Shown: positions 52,666-62,753 of the stretch, piece by piece
Layout: each line of letters begins with the position of its first letter
Numbering within the stretch: the first letter of the stretch is position 1
Assembly: GCA_905178155.1 (NCBI GenBank)
Contig: CAJINV010000007.1
Span: 4,172,265-4,236,264 of the forward strand
DNA from: Amoebophrya sp. A120
Lineage: Eukaryota; Sar; Dinophyceae; Syndiniales; Amoebophryaceae
Reading direction: 5' to 3'
DNA: 64,000 bases
Made by a program: the position numbers and the translations under genes
The notes under the pieces: model-generated
Told to the model about the DNA's origin: nothing
What the model saw: the letters and a program-made list of their open reading frames with translations, nothing else
Databases searched by the model: none

Positions 52666-55062
52666 ATGGAACGTGTTTATATCGAGGTTATGGACACCAA
52701 TAAGTCTCGTGCTTACGGTGTGCCGCGAAGTTATCCAGACTGGGTGTTGAACTCAATCGAGTTTAATAAAGGACGATCTGATGAGGCTGTTTGTGAGAAA
52801 AATCAGGAATGGGCTAAAAAGCTTCTTCAGTACGCCCAAGACCGCAGTTTAGATGCGGAGGAAAAAGCCTTCCATGAGCAAATTCCACAGCCGCGTCGTG
52901 GCATCTATTTTGGTAAGCGCTTCGTGCTTCTTCGTCGTCTTCTTTCGGAAGCTGTAGATCAGCTCCCGCAGCTACACCCTCATCGTGAGAAAATTCTAAG
53001 TATTGTTACGAAGCTTCAGGCAGGCTTCGTTACCGACGGAAAGATCGACCCCTCCGGTTTCTGGTCGGCCCTCTCCGAAGACAAAATTTTCAAGCAGCTT
53101 ATTGAGGCGCAGGCAAATCCGATTGAAGACTTCCAAGAGCCCCCGACTTCGCACTGGGCTGCCGAAGAGGACATTGAGTCCCTTTACGAGGACTGCGAGA
53201 AAATGATTTCTCGTGGCCTCTGGCGCGTGCAGGATCACGCTGACTTGAAGCGGCGCGGAATTAAATATAGGGCGGCAATAGCTTTTCCCGTCAAGCGCGT
53301 CGGTAAACGCAATCGCACCTGCATCGACAAGAGGCGTTCGAATTTCCACCTGCAGTCGATGGAGAAGATTCGGCTCCTTGGCTGTCGCACAGCAATCCAG
53401 ATCAAGGAAAGATGCCTCTCCCGCTCGTCGACGCATGTGGGCACCTTTCAGTACAAGCAGGACATCCAGGCGGACGTCCTGACCGAGTTCGCGATTCGCC
53501 GCTCTTTCGAGCAGCATGGCAGTATTTCACGCGAAAATTTGCGTATGAAAGATGATCGTATTCGCTCGCCGCTTTACTCTTTTGTTCCCGGTGATTTCGT
53601 TCGTGATTTTGAAGGTTTTTACTATCAAACTACTGTAAATAACGAATACATGAACTCGATCTGGATTCCCGTTCCTTTTTCGCGTGTGAAGCCTAAGGAC
53701 CGAAAGAGAGACTCCGCTGGGAACTTCGTTAGGACGTTCCTTCTTGTTTCTTCTCTTGTGTCCGTATTTGGCTCTTTGACTAGTATTCACGATTGTTGTA
53801 CTGTCTCCGAAGCGCTCATGCTCGTTTTTAATCAATTGTTTAAACTAATTTATACCATTTATATTGATGACGGTCATGGCCATTCCAGGCTGGGTGCTCA
53901 GCGGTCAGACGAAGCTCTATGCGATCTCGCGTTGCACATTCTGGGGTGGCAGCAGTCACCAGGCAAGCAACAGTCTTCGCTGCTTGGTGCCGTTGTCGCG
54001 TCGTTTAATGATGCTTCTGCTTTCTCGCCGGTTTCGTCGTCGTCTGTGCGTGATGTGGTTCAGAAGGCTATTGTCGTGCTCGGAATCGCGTATCAAGTCA
54101 ACTTCTTCCGGCAGAAAATCTTCGTTTCCGTTGCGGCCGAGAAGCGGGCGCAATTTCGTGCTGATGGTCACGATATCTTGGCGCGTTTAACATCGCGTCG
54201 GGATCGGGAGTTGTACCTACAACATTCGGCGCTCCTCTCGTTCATTGGGCTGTTTCGCCATTGTATTCAGTTCAACAGGCAGTTGACTTTTTACGCCAAG
54301 GGTCTGGACATCTGGCAGCAGGAGTCGTTCTTCAAGAAGAACATCACTCGTACGGCGTCCAGGAACGAGCTCAAGCATCGCATCGTTACGGCCCTCTTTG
54401 TGGAGCAAAATCTTCGCGACAAGGAGATTTCTCGTGCGTCTGTGGATAAGGAAATTATCCACATGTACACTGACGCCAGCATGCGGAATGCGCCGGCGTG
54501 TGCGAAAGCAGTGCGTGCGGGCCGAGGCAAGCCGGAACTTTTTCGGCCGTCGCTGTCGCCGTTTGAAATCCGCTGTGCTGTGGTGTTGTATGATGGGCAA
54601 GAGTCTGTCCTTGCCTTTCGTTCTAAACTTGATCAAGTTCCACCTAAAATCGCGGAAATGCCCTCCACGGTGAATATAGGTGTTTTCGAAGCCTTGTCAC
54701 CGCGGGTGGGTATTGATGTGTTTCAAAAACGTTTGTCCGGTAAATTACTCATTTTGCATCTTGACCACATAGGAGATGTTTTCTCCTTGGGCAAGAATTC
54801 GTCTAGAAATTTTATTATTCAACACATTTCTCATGCTTTTCATCAGTTTTGCGTTAAATACGACATTCAGGTTTATTTCACCTGGTTGTGCTCCGCTCTG
54901 AATTTTGCAGATGTCGGTACGCGTGCCGATCGTCATCATCTTTTGCATTCTACTTTTCCAAATATTCAAGAACGAGTTATTCCATCCGCTCTTCTGCAGG
55001 CCCCCCAGCTATGGGGACTGGACATCGAAGAGGAGCCTAGCCTTCTGTTTACTCCTTTTTAA
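52666..55062 (+). CDS. Reverse transcriptase/RNase H of the retrotransposon
   Basis: 798 residues from ATG 52666 (MERVYIEVMD). RT: AIAFPVKRVGKRNRTCIDKRRSN (fingers), and the catalytic YIDD at 53860-53871 (TIYIDDGHGHS). RNase H: MYTDAS (first Asp, about 54464), VFEALSP (Glu), ILHLDHIGDV (Asp), and FTWLCSALNFADVGTRAD, the W-x2-S-x2-N-x-AD ending typical of DIRS-class and related elements. Single open frame to TAA at 55062, just before the right repeat. Confidence 0.87.
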   Translation: MERVYIEVMDTNKSRAYGVPRSYPDWVLNSIEFNKGRSDEAVCEKNQEWAKKLLQYAQDRSLDAEEKAFHEQIPQPRRGIYFGKRFVLLRRLLSEAVDQLPQLHPHREKILSIVTKLQAGFVTDGKIDPSGFWSALSEDKIFKQLIEAQANPIEDFQEPPTSHWAAEEDIESLYEDCEKMISRGLWRVQDHADLKRRGIKYRAAIAFPVKRVGKRNRTCIDKRRSNFHLQSMEKIRLLGCRTAIQIKERCLSRSSTHVGTFQYKQDIQADVLTEFAIRRSFEQHGSISRENLRMKDDRIRSPLYSFVPGDFVRDFEGFYYQTTVNNEYMNSIWIPVPFSRVKPKDRKRDSAGNFVRTFLLVSSLVSVFGSLTSIHDCCTVSEALMLVFNQLFKLIYTIYIDDGHGHSRLGAQRSDEALCDLALHILGWQQSPGKQQSSLLGAVVASFNDASAFSPVSSSSVRDVVQKAIVVLGIAYQVNFFRQKIFVSVAAEKRAQFRADGHDILARLTSRRDRELYLQHSALLSFIGLFRHCIQFNRQLTFYAKGLDIWQQESFFKKNITRTASRNELKHRIVTALFVEQNLRDKEISRASVDKEIIHMYTDASMRNAPACAKAVRAGRGKPELFRPSLSPFEIRCAVVLYDGQESVLAFRSKLDQVPPKIAEMPSTVNIGVFEALSPRVGIDVFQKRLSGKLLILHLDHIGDVFSLGKNSSRNFIIQHISHAFHQFCVKYDIQVYFTWLCSALNFADVGTRADRHHLLHSTFPNIQERVIPSALLQAPQLWGLDIEEEPSLLFTPF

Positions 55063-55124
55063 AAATCTAGTGAGCTGAAGGTCTAACGTCAGCATTTTGT
55101 ACAATACTTTGCGCTATAGTCATC

Positions 55125-55424
55125 GCGTGGCATTGCTATATCCTAGTTGCTTTGCGAAAACAGTTCGGAAAGGCTCGCTGAGCCTTGTTTCACCTTTTCA
55201 CAAAGATCCTTGTTGCTGCGCACGTTGCCGTGCTTGATCACGGTCAGGCTGCGTACCCCGCTTCCTGAAAGCATCGAATGTACCAGCAAGCTGACACTTT
55301 CTCCATGTACACATGAGGTTCCTCGAATATAGAAAAAAGATGTCGATGCAAAGGTATCGAAGATCAGCTTTGGATCGTTTTGGGTCGTGTTCGAGTAAAA
55401 AGAATTTAAGTATAAAACTTTATA
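55125..55424 (+). repeat. Split direct repeat B2
   Basis: Right terminal 300-bp repeat, seemingly identical to B1. After it the sequence reads ACGAAACTCGG, unrelated to A. Confidence 0.9.
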
Positions 55425-56098
55425 ACGAAACTCGGTTTTGGATCCAAATCGTGGAGTAGATAGAGCAAGGTGCCAGGGCTGAAACAAGTCTCAAAAGGGA
55501 CCATGGGGCTGGGAGTCATGGAATCTATCGTCAGATACCGTGGGGAGGAACTGCTTACACCAAATAATTGTTGACATATGTTCAATTGCTACTCTTAGGT
55601 CGTAATTCCTTTGGCCTTTTGCTTGTAGCACTAGAACGACCAGAAGTTCAGTTTCTGCTCTTGTGCCGGCTTACGGGTTTCAGCAAAGAATTCTACATAT
55701 TATGCTCGATCACCTGTTTTTAGAAAACTTTTTCGAAGCATCGAATTTCCGCAATATATTGGTCTTGCTTTATTTTCAATTCTTGGAAATACACTTGATT
55801 GACCTGCTAGTCTTATTACCGTAGACACCACTAGCTGTGCCACAGCATAATTTTTTTCTTGAAAGTAGAAGGCGTAACAGGAAAAGTGGGTCCAGAATTC
55901 AAATTCTTTATGGCCACTGCGTGCGTCGGCCCTTGAGCTCACGCCGTTCTTCAGGTGAACTCTGACATCGATCACGAACAAGAGCACCAACGCATTTTGA
56001 TATTGTGCTGCACCAGCAGCAGCACGAAGGTCACCTGACAAACGGGAGACACACCACCACCACCACCAGTTTCTGCGAGCCAACCGCCTTCTCTGAAA
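55425..56098. other. Intergenic spacer
   Basis: No supported gene. A minus-strand frame (55700-56170) has no recognisable content. Confidence 0.45.
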
Positions 56099-58830
56099 AT
56101 GAACGCTGACCAGCACCGTCATTATGACGGTAACAACCAGCGGCCACTGCCGGATGCGCCCAGAATACACAAATCACCCGAGATGATGCCGGGCGTGTCC
56201 CTGGGGCAAAGGTATAATTGGGGCCACCAGTGCACGCCGAGTGGGAGGTCACTTTTTCCGCAGCCGCCCGTGTCGCAGTTTCACAGAAGTATACACAACT
56301 AAAAAAATCATTTACTCACATGTTTTGTTATCCGCCGCTGAGACGCGCCAAAGTTGAATGTGATTCTTCCTTGATGCCTTTCTGCATGACAACCGCAACC
56401 AAGAATAGAAGATGGTTTTAGTCGTATCTTCAAATTTCTTGAGGTATCAACCAAGATGCCGAGATGGGGAATCTTTGGGTCGACGGCTCCAACACCTATG
56501 AGGACGCCCGACTTTCGACCCAGCCCTACCACCTGGAAAAGTATCAAATGCAAAAATGTCTGGGTCTGGAAGAGTGCAGACTTGTCATGCATATTTTCCC
56601 TGCCCCATGAGGTCTGGAATGCAGGACCTGGCATGACAGATTCTGCGAAGTCTCTATCATGCCTATCCTGCATGAGAGACTCCCACAACTCATGTTGGTC
56701 AAAAAAGGACAATTTTAATTTTTAGCGATCACGCAACACAGATTTTTGTGTGACCCACAGGACGCTGCATCACAAGTTCCATTCTCCCAGACCCAGACAT
56801 TTTTACAATCCATAAAAAGGACGTCCGAACGATGACAGCTTACAGCTACGACCGTAAGGTACCTCCAGGGACCTACGTCGAGCCAAAAGTGTATGGATGT
56901 GTCAGGATCGAAATCGACAAAGTCAAAAAATTTGTGATGCATAAAATGTAGAGCACTGAGGGCCTATAGTAATAGTACTAGGGAGCAGGCAAATGACGCC
57001 GATTGTGGGCCTGTTTAGGGGTATACAACGTGCTGCCAGAGTAGCACGACATGAGAAGTCTTCTTTGCCCAAACAGCATGACAGACTGGATGCGGGAGGT
57101 GCCCCCGAAATTTGTCATGCGCCACTTGGAGACTGAGGCTCCAACTGGCAATGGCATCGATTTTGTGCATCACAAGTTTTTCGATTTTGTCAAATTCGAA
57201 GATTCTGACACCTCCATAAAGTGTTTAACCAAGGCAACCACGTAAACTGGAAGACCCGGCCGCTGGACAAGTTTGAGCAGGCAAAAATGAGGCGAGACAT
57301 CCGCTGTTACTCCGTGCCGAAAAGGGGCGTGCAGGGGGAGCACCACCCTGTGTGTATTTAATATTTTTGTGTTCGAGGACTTCTTGTTCATCTTCATGCT
57401 GGAGTACTTACGCAGTACATCTGTGATGCGACACCACCCTGCTGTGTACTACGAGTGAAGATGATCATCTCGTCCACCTTGCATGTTGAGTTGTAGATAT
57501 GAGGAATTTTTTACCGTGCGATTTTCTCCAGTCAATCTCCCAACAGGTTGCTTCGTGGGGTTTGTAGAATGGACCATGGAACGCGGGGCGATGCCAAGAG
57601 GAGAGCAGGACCGGCTCATGTACGCGGCTTGCGCAAGTAAATACCCCTGCAGTAGTATCTTTTGTAAAAACATCCCCACCCCATAGTCAAGTTGGGAAAT
57701 CTGCAAGACAAATCGACAAGCTTTGGCTGCTGCGCATGACAAGTTGGGCCCCGTAGTGTAATCCTATTTAGCTATTTCAGCAGCATCACAGATCTAGCAT
57801 ATCATGATGATTCGAGCATGACAAATTCCGAAATACGACTAGAAATTGCTTCTCATGGGGCTCCGCATGAGAGACATTTTCACCATGCTGATTTGCATGA
57901 CAGCTCTGGGGTCGTTTACAAAGGGGAGGCAAAGTGTGCCGCACTTCTGTTTAGCATGACAACTCTGGGGTGGGGATGTTTTTCCACAGGATAAGTAGGC
58001 CAGCAACCTACGAGGAGTACATATCGCATGGCATAGCAGGCCTGCCCTTGATCAACCAAACGAAATACGACATTACGTTCGTCGGGCCAGGTACCGTACT
58101 CGCAATGATATTGATTCGTACAACTTCTAGTTGCTCTTGCATGTTTACTTCTAGTTGCTCTTGCTATTGTCGCATCATGGATTTTTGAGATTGAGTTGTC
58201 ATCGATCACTACGCAGCCAGGTCTCCTGCTCGAAGCATTTACAATCTATCGTTGATGAAGATGATGACCAAAAAAACGCTGCATCGTCTTCAATATCAAG
58301 GTAGCGACAAAATCGGCCCGGGCGTGCTTGACCATAAGAACACAAATTTTGCACGAAAGAAGGTAGTCTTTCCCGGTGACAGAATGGACGGGAGCAGTGG
58401 CCAGATTGAAATAGACGACTCGTCCTGCTGGGGCAGGAAAGCATGTACTGAAATGTCAAAGTGCCTTCGTTTTTTGAACGATTTGCATTTCTGACTTATA
58501 CTCAACATGGGATAAGTTTTTTTATGGGTATGTTCTGTTACTTTGGCTAGTATGGCTAAACTCAGTACAACAATTCTGACCAAAATACGCCGACTGCAAG
58601 ATCGTCTATCATGAGCCTAAAGATCTTGATCAACCAAACCTTCAGGCATTGCCGTCGTTTACCAGAACCGGTTACGGAAACAGCCCTCGTTGAAGCAGTT
58701 TGGGCTCTTGAGGAACACGCTCAACAAGCCGCTAAACGAGTTGCAGGCGAATAATCTGAACAAAGACTCGACGCAGTGGGACACTTTTCAGCACCTGTAC
58801 AAGCAAAACGCACGGGTCACGCCTTTGTGA
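56099..58830 (+). CDS. Multi-exon protein of unknown function, Pro/Gly-turn repeats
   Basis: Exons supported by frame: one ending at 56541 (WVDGSNTYEDARLSTQPYHLEK), 56820-56891 (DVRTMTAYSYDRKVPPGTYVEPKV), 57224-57353 (FNQGNHVNWKTRPL), 57547-57655 (CFVGFVEWTMERGAMPRG), 57999 to about 58091 (RPATYEEYISHGIAGLPLI, then YDITFVGPG), one starting near 58297 (SDKIGPGVLDHKNTNFA), and a last one near 58646-58830 (YQNRLRKQPSLKQFGLLRN, stop TGA). The first ATG is taken as 56099 (MNADQHRHYDG), but its join to the second exon is unresolved, as is the join into the last exon. PPGTYVEP and VGPG..KIGPGVLDHK resemble the PG-turns of sperm-tail/flagellar PG-rich (SHIPPO) repeat proteins; this is only a resemblance. 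Introns 57354-57546 and about 58092-58296 are GT-AG; three others are introner elements. Confidence 0.55.
56542..56814. mobile_element. Introner-like element 19, family A (intron)
   Basis: Starts TATCAAATGCAAAAATGTCT; the right end is inverted CCCAGACATTTTTACAATCC followed by ATA. Exact duplication AAAAG at 56537-56541 and 56815-56819. Removal joins PYHLEK to DVRTMTAYSY in frame. Confidence 0.9.
56892..57218. mobile_element. Introner-like element 20, family F (intron)
   Basis: Starts TATGGATGTGTCAGGATCGA; the right end is its inverted copy with one small insertion. Exact duplication AAGTG at 56887-56891 and 57219-57223. Removal joins YVEPKV to FNQGNHVNWK in frame. The exon between elements 19 and 20 is only 72 nt. 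Confidence 0.9.
57656..57993. mobile_element. Introner-like element 21, family E (intron)
   Basis: Ends: TATCTTTTGTAAAAACATCC and inverted GGATGTTTTTCCACAGGATA. Exact duplication AGTAG at 57651-57655 and 57994-57998. Removal joins KYPCS to RPATYEEYIS in frame. Its interior matches element 15 in reverse complement, i.e. the same family inserted in opposite orientation. Confidence 0.9.
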
Positions 58831-60124
58831 GGAGGATTCGGATTAGTTGGTTGTGCATCAAAGATTTTGATGGACAAGAAATCTTCGTAGTCACCGTTGC
58901 ACACGTGAACATCATCACGACGAAGAAGAGCGAAACAAAGATCAGTAAGCTTTTGCGCTTCATTCCTTCGACCATAAAATGATTGATCATCATCATGTCG
59001 ATCATATAGTACATCTTAATAATCTTTTCGCTTTCATCTTTTACGCGTACTCACTGTATCTATTCACTCCGTTTAACATTGCAATTTCGACCACGCAGCT
59101 CTTGCGATTTTATTTTTAGCTGTTGGATCAGTTTCTGTAGAATTCGATATTGGCATACTAGGATAGACGAGAAGTAAGGACACTAACAAGCGCAAGTCCG
59201 TACTTTTTCCCTTGTTTTCCGAGCGTCTCGCGGCAGACGCTGCTGGCTAGTAATTGTTGTATCAGTCCAGATGATGGCAACCAGTAGCACGAATCTAAAA
59301 ATTCTGTATCAAATGGTTTCCGCAGAAGAGCTTACCAACCATAACCAAGCGGAATTCACCTTTTCATCATCATAGAAGGTCGGTAAGATTTCTGTTTGAA
59401 GTTCTCCGAATTCGCATCTTGCTCCCGATATGAAAGACGTGACTGACTAAATTGATCTCAAGCTCCTGCAACAAAAGTCCTCGGTCTGAGTCGGAATCGG
59501 AAATACGATAACAGGCGACTTCATCAGGAATTCTACATGATCACAACATTGTTGATGATTTTCTGAGGTCTGCTCGGTTCAGATTTGTAATGTGTACAAG
59601 AAAAAAAATTATCTTGACTCGATCGAAAAATAGAATTTCAAATCAAAGCTAGCGGGCAATGATGATCATGTTACTATAGCAGTAACTCCGACATCTTGAA
59701 AAATTCGCAAGAAATCTGCCTCGGTATCTTGTTCATCTTTTTGCATTGAAGTCGTGACAATGATCATAAATGTAAATCATTGTGACTTTGTATAAATATA
59801 CAAATATTTTCGGTTCGATTTGCCGGCCGCCTGACCCTTGCTGAACCAAAAGACCACGCTTGAAATTTCCTCGAACGAACACACAGCAAAAAAGCGCAAA
59901 CATCTCCTCCTCCAATAGTGGCACCTCCCGCTCGACTTTTGAAAACTCACCTTTCCCGCAGTTTTTAACCGCACGGATCCAAGACAATCTTTTGCTGCCT
60001 TCAGAACTACACAACCAAGAATAAACTTTTAACAAAAGAAACTCGTACTCAACCCACCTAATAAAGACTACAAGTTACCTTCTAACTGTCGTACTACCCG
60101 ACACATTTTCTACCCAAAATCAAG
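58831..60124. other. Intergenic spacer
   Basis: About 1.3 kb, AT-rich. No supported gene on either strand; a minus-strand frame at 59733-60035 looks accidental. Confidence 0.5.
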
Positions 60125-60755
60125 ATGGTGAAGTCCAACGAGCAGACCAAGGCGCGCTATTACGCCGCCGGGCAGGCCCCGGAGCCGCAGGTGGTTGTGG
60201 TAGAGGCCCCGACGCCCCGCTACTACCGCGCGGCCCGGGACACGGCGGGCTCGCAGACGCTGCTCCGTGTGGGCATTTCCGTGACCCAGGGGCTGGTGTC
60301 ATTCTTTAGTTCCTTCTACCTCTTCCTGCTCATCTGGGGCGCACGCATGGACATGACCTACGTCGCTGGCTGGATGCGGGACGGTATGAAGTCCGGTAAC
60401 GTTTTCAACTACTCCTTCATCAAGTATCTCTCCTACGGGTACGGCATATCCAGGAAAAAACCTGTGTAAGTGGAGTTTTGTGTAGCGGAAACACGATGCA
60501 GCACGATCATAGTTTTTACACTTGTCATGCGTAACGTAAACGTGCGTCATAGAGAAGTTGTAAGTGAGTAATTTATTTTTATTCGCACGCGTTTTCACGT
60601 ACAAGTAGAAGTACGACCTGCGCCGGATGACAATTTTGCGCCGTCATGCGGCCAGAGGACAGAGTTGTCATATTCATTGTTTCCATTCTCAAGGAAAGCA
60701 AAAGAGTATACACTAACACAACTTTTTCCCCGCATACGGCACCAAGGGTACGTAA
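60125..60755 (+). CDS. Small single-pass membrane protein, unknown function
   Basis: Exons 60125-60446 and 60742-60755 encode 111 residues (MVKSNEQTKARYYAAGQ ... SYGYGTKGT). ATG 60125 follows ATCAAG and has no upstream in-frame ATG. One strong hydrophobic segment, VSFFSSFYLFLLIWGARM, at about residues 58-75. Without intron removal the frame runs on into intron sequence and stops after RKKPV. The last exon encodes only four to five residues. No family recognised. The next gene also encodes a membrane protein. Confidence 0.6.
60447..60736. mobile_element. Introner-like element 22, family D-like (intron)
   Basis: Starts TATCCAGGAAAAAACCTGTG; the inverted right end reads TATGCGGGGAAAAAGTTGTG, so the repeats are diverged. 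Exact duplication CGGCA at 60442-60446 and 60737-60741. A GTAAGT lies 20 bp inside the left end but using it gives no good continuation. Confidence 0.78.
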
Positions 60756-60990
60756 CGGTGAAACACGACAAGCTAGTATTTTTACCTCCGCCTGCTCTGG
60801 TCGGGGGAATACAGAAGCAGGGGACGCAATTTTAGAACGCGGAGACAGAATAGATTGAAATTATGGCTGCTGAATATCATGCATACGTAAATTGTTCTGT
60901 GACGTCAGGCGAGCTCCTCGCTTCTGTTTCATTTTTTCCTTGCATTTGCGTCACCGCATGAAACGAGGCGAGTTCAAAATTTTGTCTGCG

Positions 60991-62753
60991 ATGAATACGT
61001 ACGAGAGTGTTTTCAAGGCCGCAAAACGAGTTTTATTTTTTTCTTTCGCCTCAACAGGGAGAGCGAAGAGGGAAATACTAGCTCAACATCTTTGCAAGGG
61101 CATACACGACAAGAGCCTCGAGCTCGACGGGCCTCTCCCAACTCCTGCGCAAGTCGGAGCAAAGCTGCAACAAGTGCTACAACAACTTGGTCTTTAGGCA
61201 TTGCAAATATGTCAGGCACTGGGTCCGGACGGTGGGAAGCTTGTCATGCTAAAAAAATAAAAAATAAAACAGAAAAATCATCTGTTGTGGTGCATAGTTA
61301 GCAAAAGATGCGCAGTTCTTGTGTCTCGGCGAGAAGTCCTGAAAACCCGCAGGAGCGGATCTTTTGTCATGCTCTGTGTGCATTCCAGTCCTTTACCTTC
61401 TTGCAAATCCGAGAAATGAATCGCAAATGTCTGCATTCTGCCCGACCCAGCCCTAAGATTTGCAGTGGATACACTTCCAGTTCCAGTTGGGCAAATTCCT
61501 TCCAATTTGGACACGAGTGTCGTCGTGAACTTCTTCACTGATGTGCAACGGAACATGTTCAATGTTTCAGTTGCCGAGGTTTGCATTCTGTTCGCCCTGG
61601 TGTTCATGCTGCAGATTGCCAAGTGCACCCCGCTGTTCCGTGACATGAAGAAGACGACTGGGCTTCTGGTCTTCCTGATCATCACCCTGGTTATGGTCTT
61701 CGTCTCCTTCGTCTTGGGCGTCGTCCGGTGGGCGCGCGTGGCGCAACTCTTCAGCGCGGAGAATGCGGTGATCTGGAACGAAGTTCGCGCGGGGAATATT
61801 TTCTCTCAGGCTCTTGCCATGTTTGGGGCTGCGATGTCGTACTTCGTTGGCAAGAATTATTCCCGTCCTTCGGTATCAAAACTGAAAAGTGCCCAACCCC
61901 CAGAAACGCGAAATCCTTTGCATTTTTTCCAAAGTTTATCTTCCTCATTATCTTGATGTTATTGTTATGTTTATCCTACTGACGAAGACGAACTTAAACT
62001 TGTAGTTTGCTTGCATGATGGAGCTGCGAGGCGTTTTGGTTCAGAATCTAGAAGGGAAGTAAGTAGCTGTAGTGAACTATGTCGAGCATGTTCCTCCGCC
62101 GTGCGTTGCCACAGGTCTTCGCTATAATTCATTCAGGATCGAGTTCGAAAATAGATACTCGGTGATGCTGCTACATGCAATATAGCAAATGTTTGTTCCC
62201 AGCACTGGGAACCACATCTTTTCCAATGCAGTCACTTATATCCGCTCTGGGGTACAACTAGGGGCGCTTTTCATTTTGATACTCGGCGGCTGACATGGTA
62301 GAGATCGGAAAAATCGACTACACCAAAATTCAGGCGAGCACAGGCATGCTCTGGCTCATGGAGGTCTGGATGCCGGTCACCTTCGTCACGTCCTTCATTC
62401 TCATTGTCTGGGGCTACTGCCTATCAAATGCAAAAGTGTCCTCTGGGTCTGGAAGATTCTAAACTTGTGATGCTGTCTCTGGGTTCGAAAAAAATTTGTA
62501 TTGCGTGACCAGCACGAGGAGTCTAGTTTGTGGTACGCGGGGAGGGCATTTGTCATGCGGAGTAGGCATCAGGAAGCCCTCTACAAATCTCTGACGCTAG
62601 GGCGTGCATTACAGACATCCTGGGTCATGCAAAATATGCATGCCAACCCGGCAATCTTCCAGACTCAGACACTTTTGCATTCGATACTGCCGCCTTCCGA
62701 AGGCCTACTCGCCGCAGCAGCGCTTCGAGTACCTGCGGTCCGAAGAGCCGTAA
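60991..62753 (+). CDS. Four-transmembrane protein, unknown function
   Basis: Exons 60991-61194, 61477-61873, 62287-62421 and 62692-62753 sum to 798 nt (265 residues) in one frame. Start ATG 60991 (MNTYESVFKAAKR) is chosen as the ATG nearest the conserved-looking part; an in-frame ATG at 60958 (MKRGEFKILS) is an alternative. The soluble N-terminus has LPTPAQVGAKLQQVL. Hydrophobic segments: VCILFALVFMLQIA, GLLVFLIITLVMVFVSFVLG, FSQALAMFGAAMSYFVG, and VTFVTSFILIVWGYC. The C-terminus is SPQQRFEYLRSEEP. All three introns are introner elements of different families. The frame is open only when all three are removed, which supports the gene model. No family recognised. Confidence 0.7.
61195..61471. 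mobile_element. Introner-like element 23, diverged family A-like (intron)
   Basis: Left end TAGGCATTGCAAAT and inverted right end TATCCACTGCAAAT, then CTGGGTC in both. Flanks GTCTT and CACTT share three of five bases. Removal joins VLQQLGL to PVPVGQIPSN in frame. This is an older-looking copy. Confidence 0.65.
61874..62281. mobile_element. Introner-like element 24, family I (intron)
   Basis: Starts TATCAAAACTGAAAAGTGCC; the inverted right end differs by one deletion and one base. Flanks TTCGG and CTCGG, one mismatch. Removal joins NYSRPSA to ADMVEIGKIDY in frame. At 408 bp, the longest of the uninterrupted elements. Confidence 0.85.
62422..62686. mobile_element. Introner-like element 25, family A (intron)
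   Basis: Starts TATCAAATGCAAAAGTGTCC; the right end is its inverted copy (CAGACACTTTTGCATTCGATA). Exact duplication CTGCC at 62417-62421 and 62687-62691. Removal joins LIVWGYC to RLPKAYSPQQ in frame. Interior similar to elements 2 and 3. Confidence 0.92.

Larger units (their letters stand above)
47088..55424 (+). mobile_element. Tyrosine-recombinase retrotransposon (DIRS/Ngaro class), apparently intact
   Basis: Four open ORFs (48062-55062) encode an unknown protein, a tyrosine recombinase, a zinc-finger Gag-like protein and a reverse transcriptase/RNase H. No LTRs and no DDE integrase. Repeats are arranged A1 ... B1-A2 ... B2: A (71 bp) at 47088 and 47895, B (300 bp) at 47599 and 55125, with B1 and A2 overlapping in a TATA. 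This is the split-direct-repeat plan of Ngaro/PAT-type elements, except that the long coding interval lies between A2 and B2. The two B copies look identical, so the insertion is young. No target duplication is seen, as expected for recombinase integration. Confidence 0.85.

Noticed and set aside
58574-58768. Alternative frame encoding SSIMSLKILINQTF up to a TAA
   Set aside because: The other frame starting after CTTCAG (VVYQNRLRKQPSLKQFG) gives a longer, more protein-like exon; still, the choice is not certain.
60467-60480. GTAAGT as a canonical donor after RKKPV
   Set aside because: The exact CGGCA duplication and TAT/ATA ends at 60447-60736 give a cleaner, in-frame join; no acceptor fits the GTAAGT frame.
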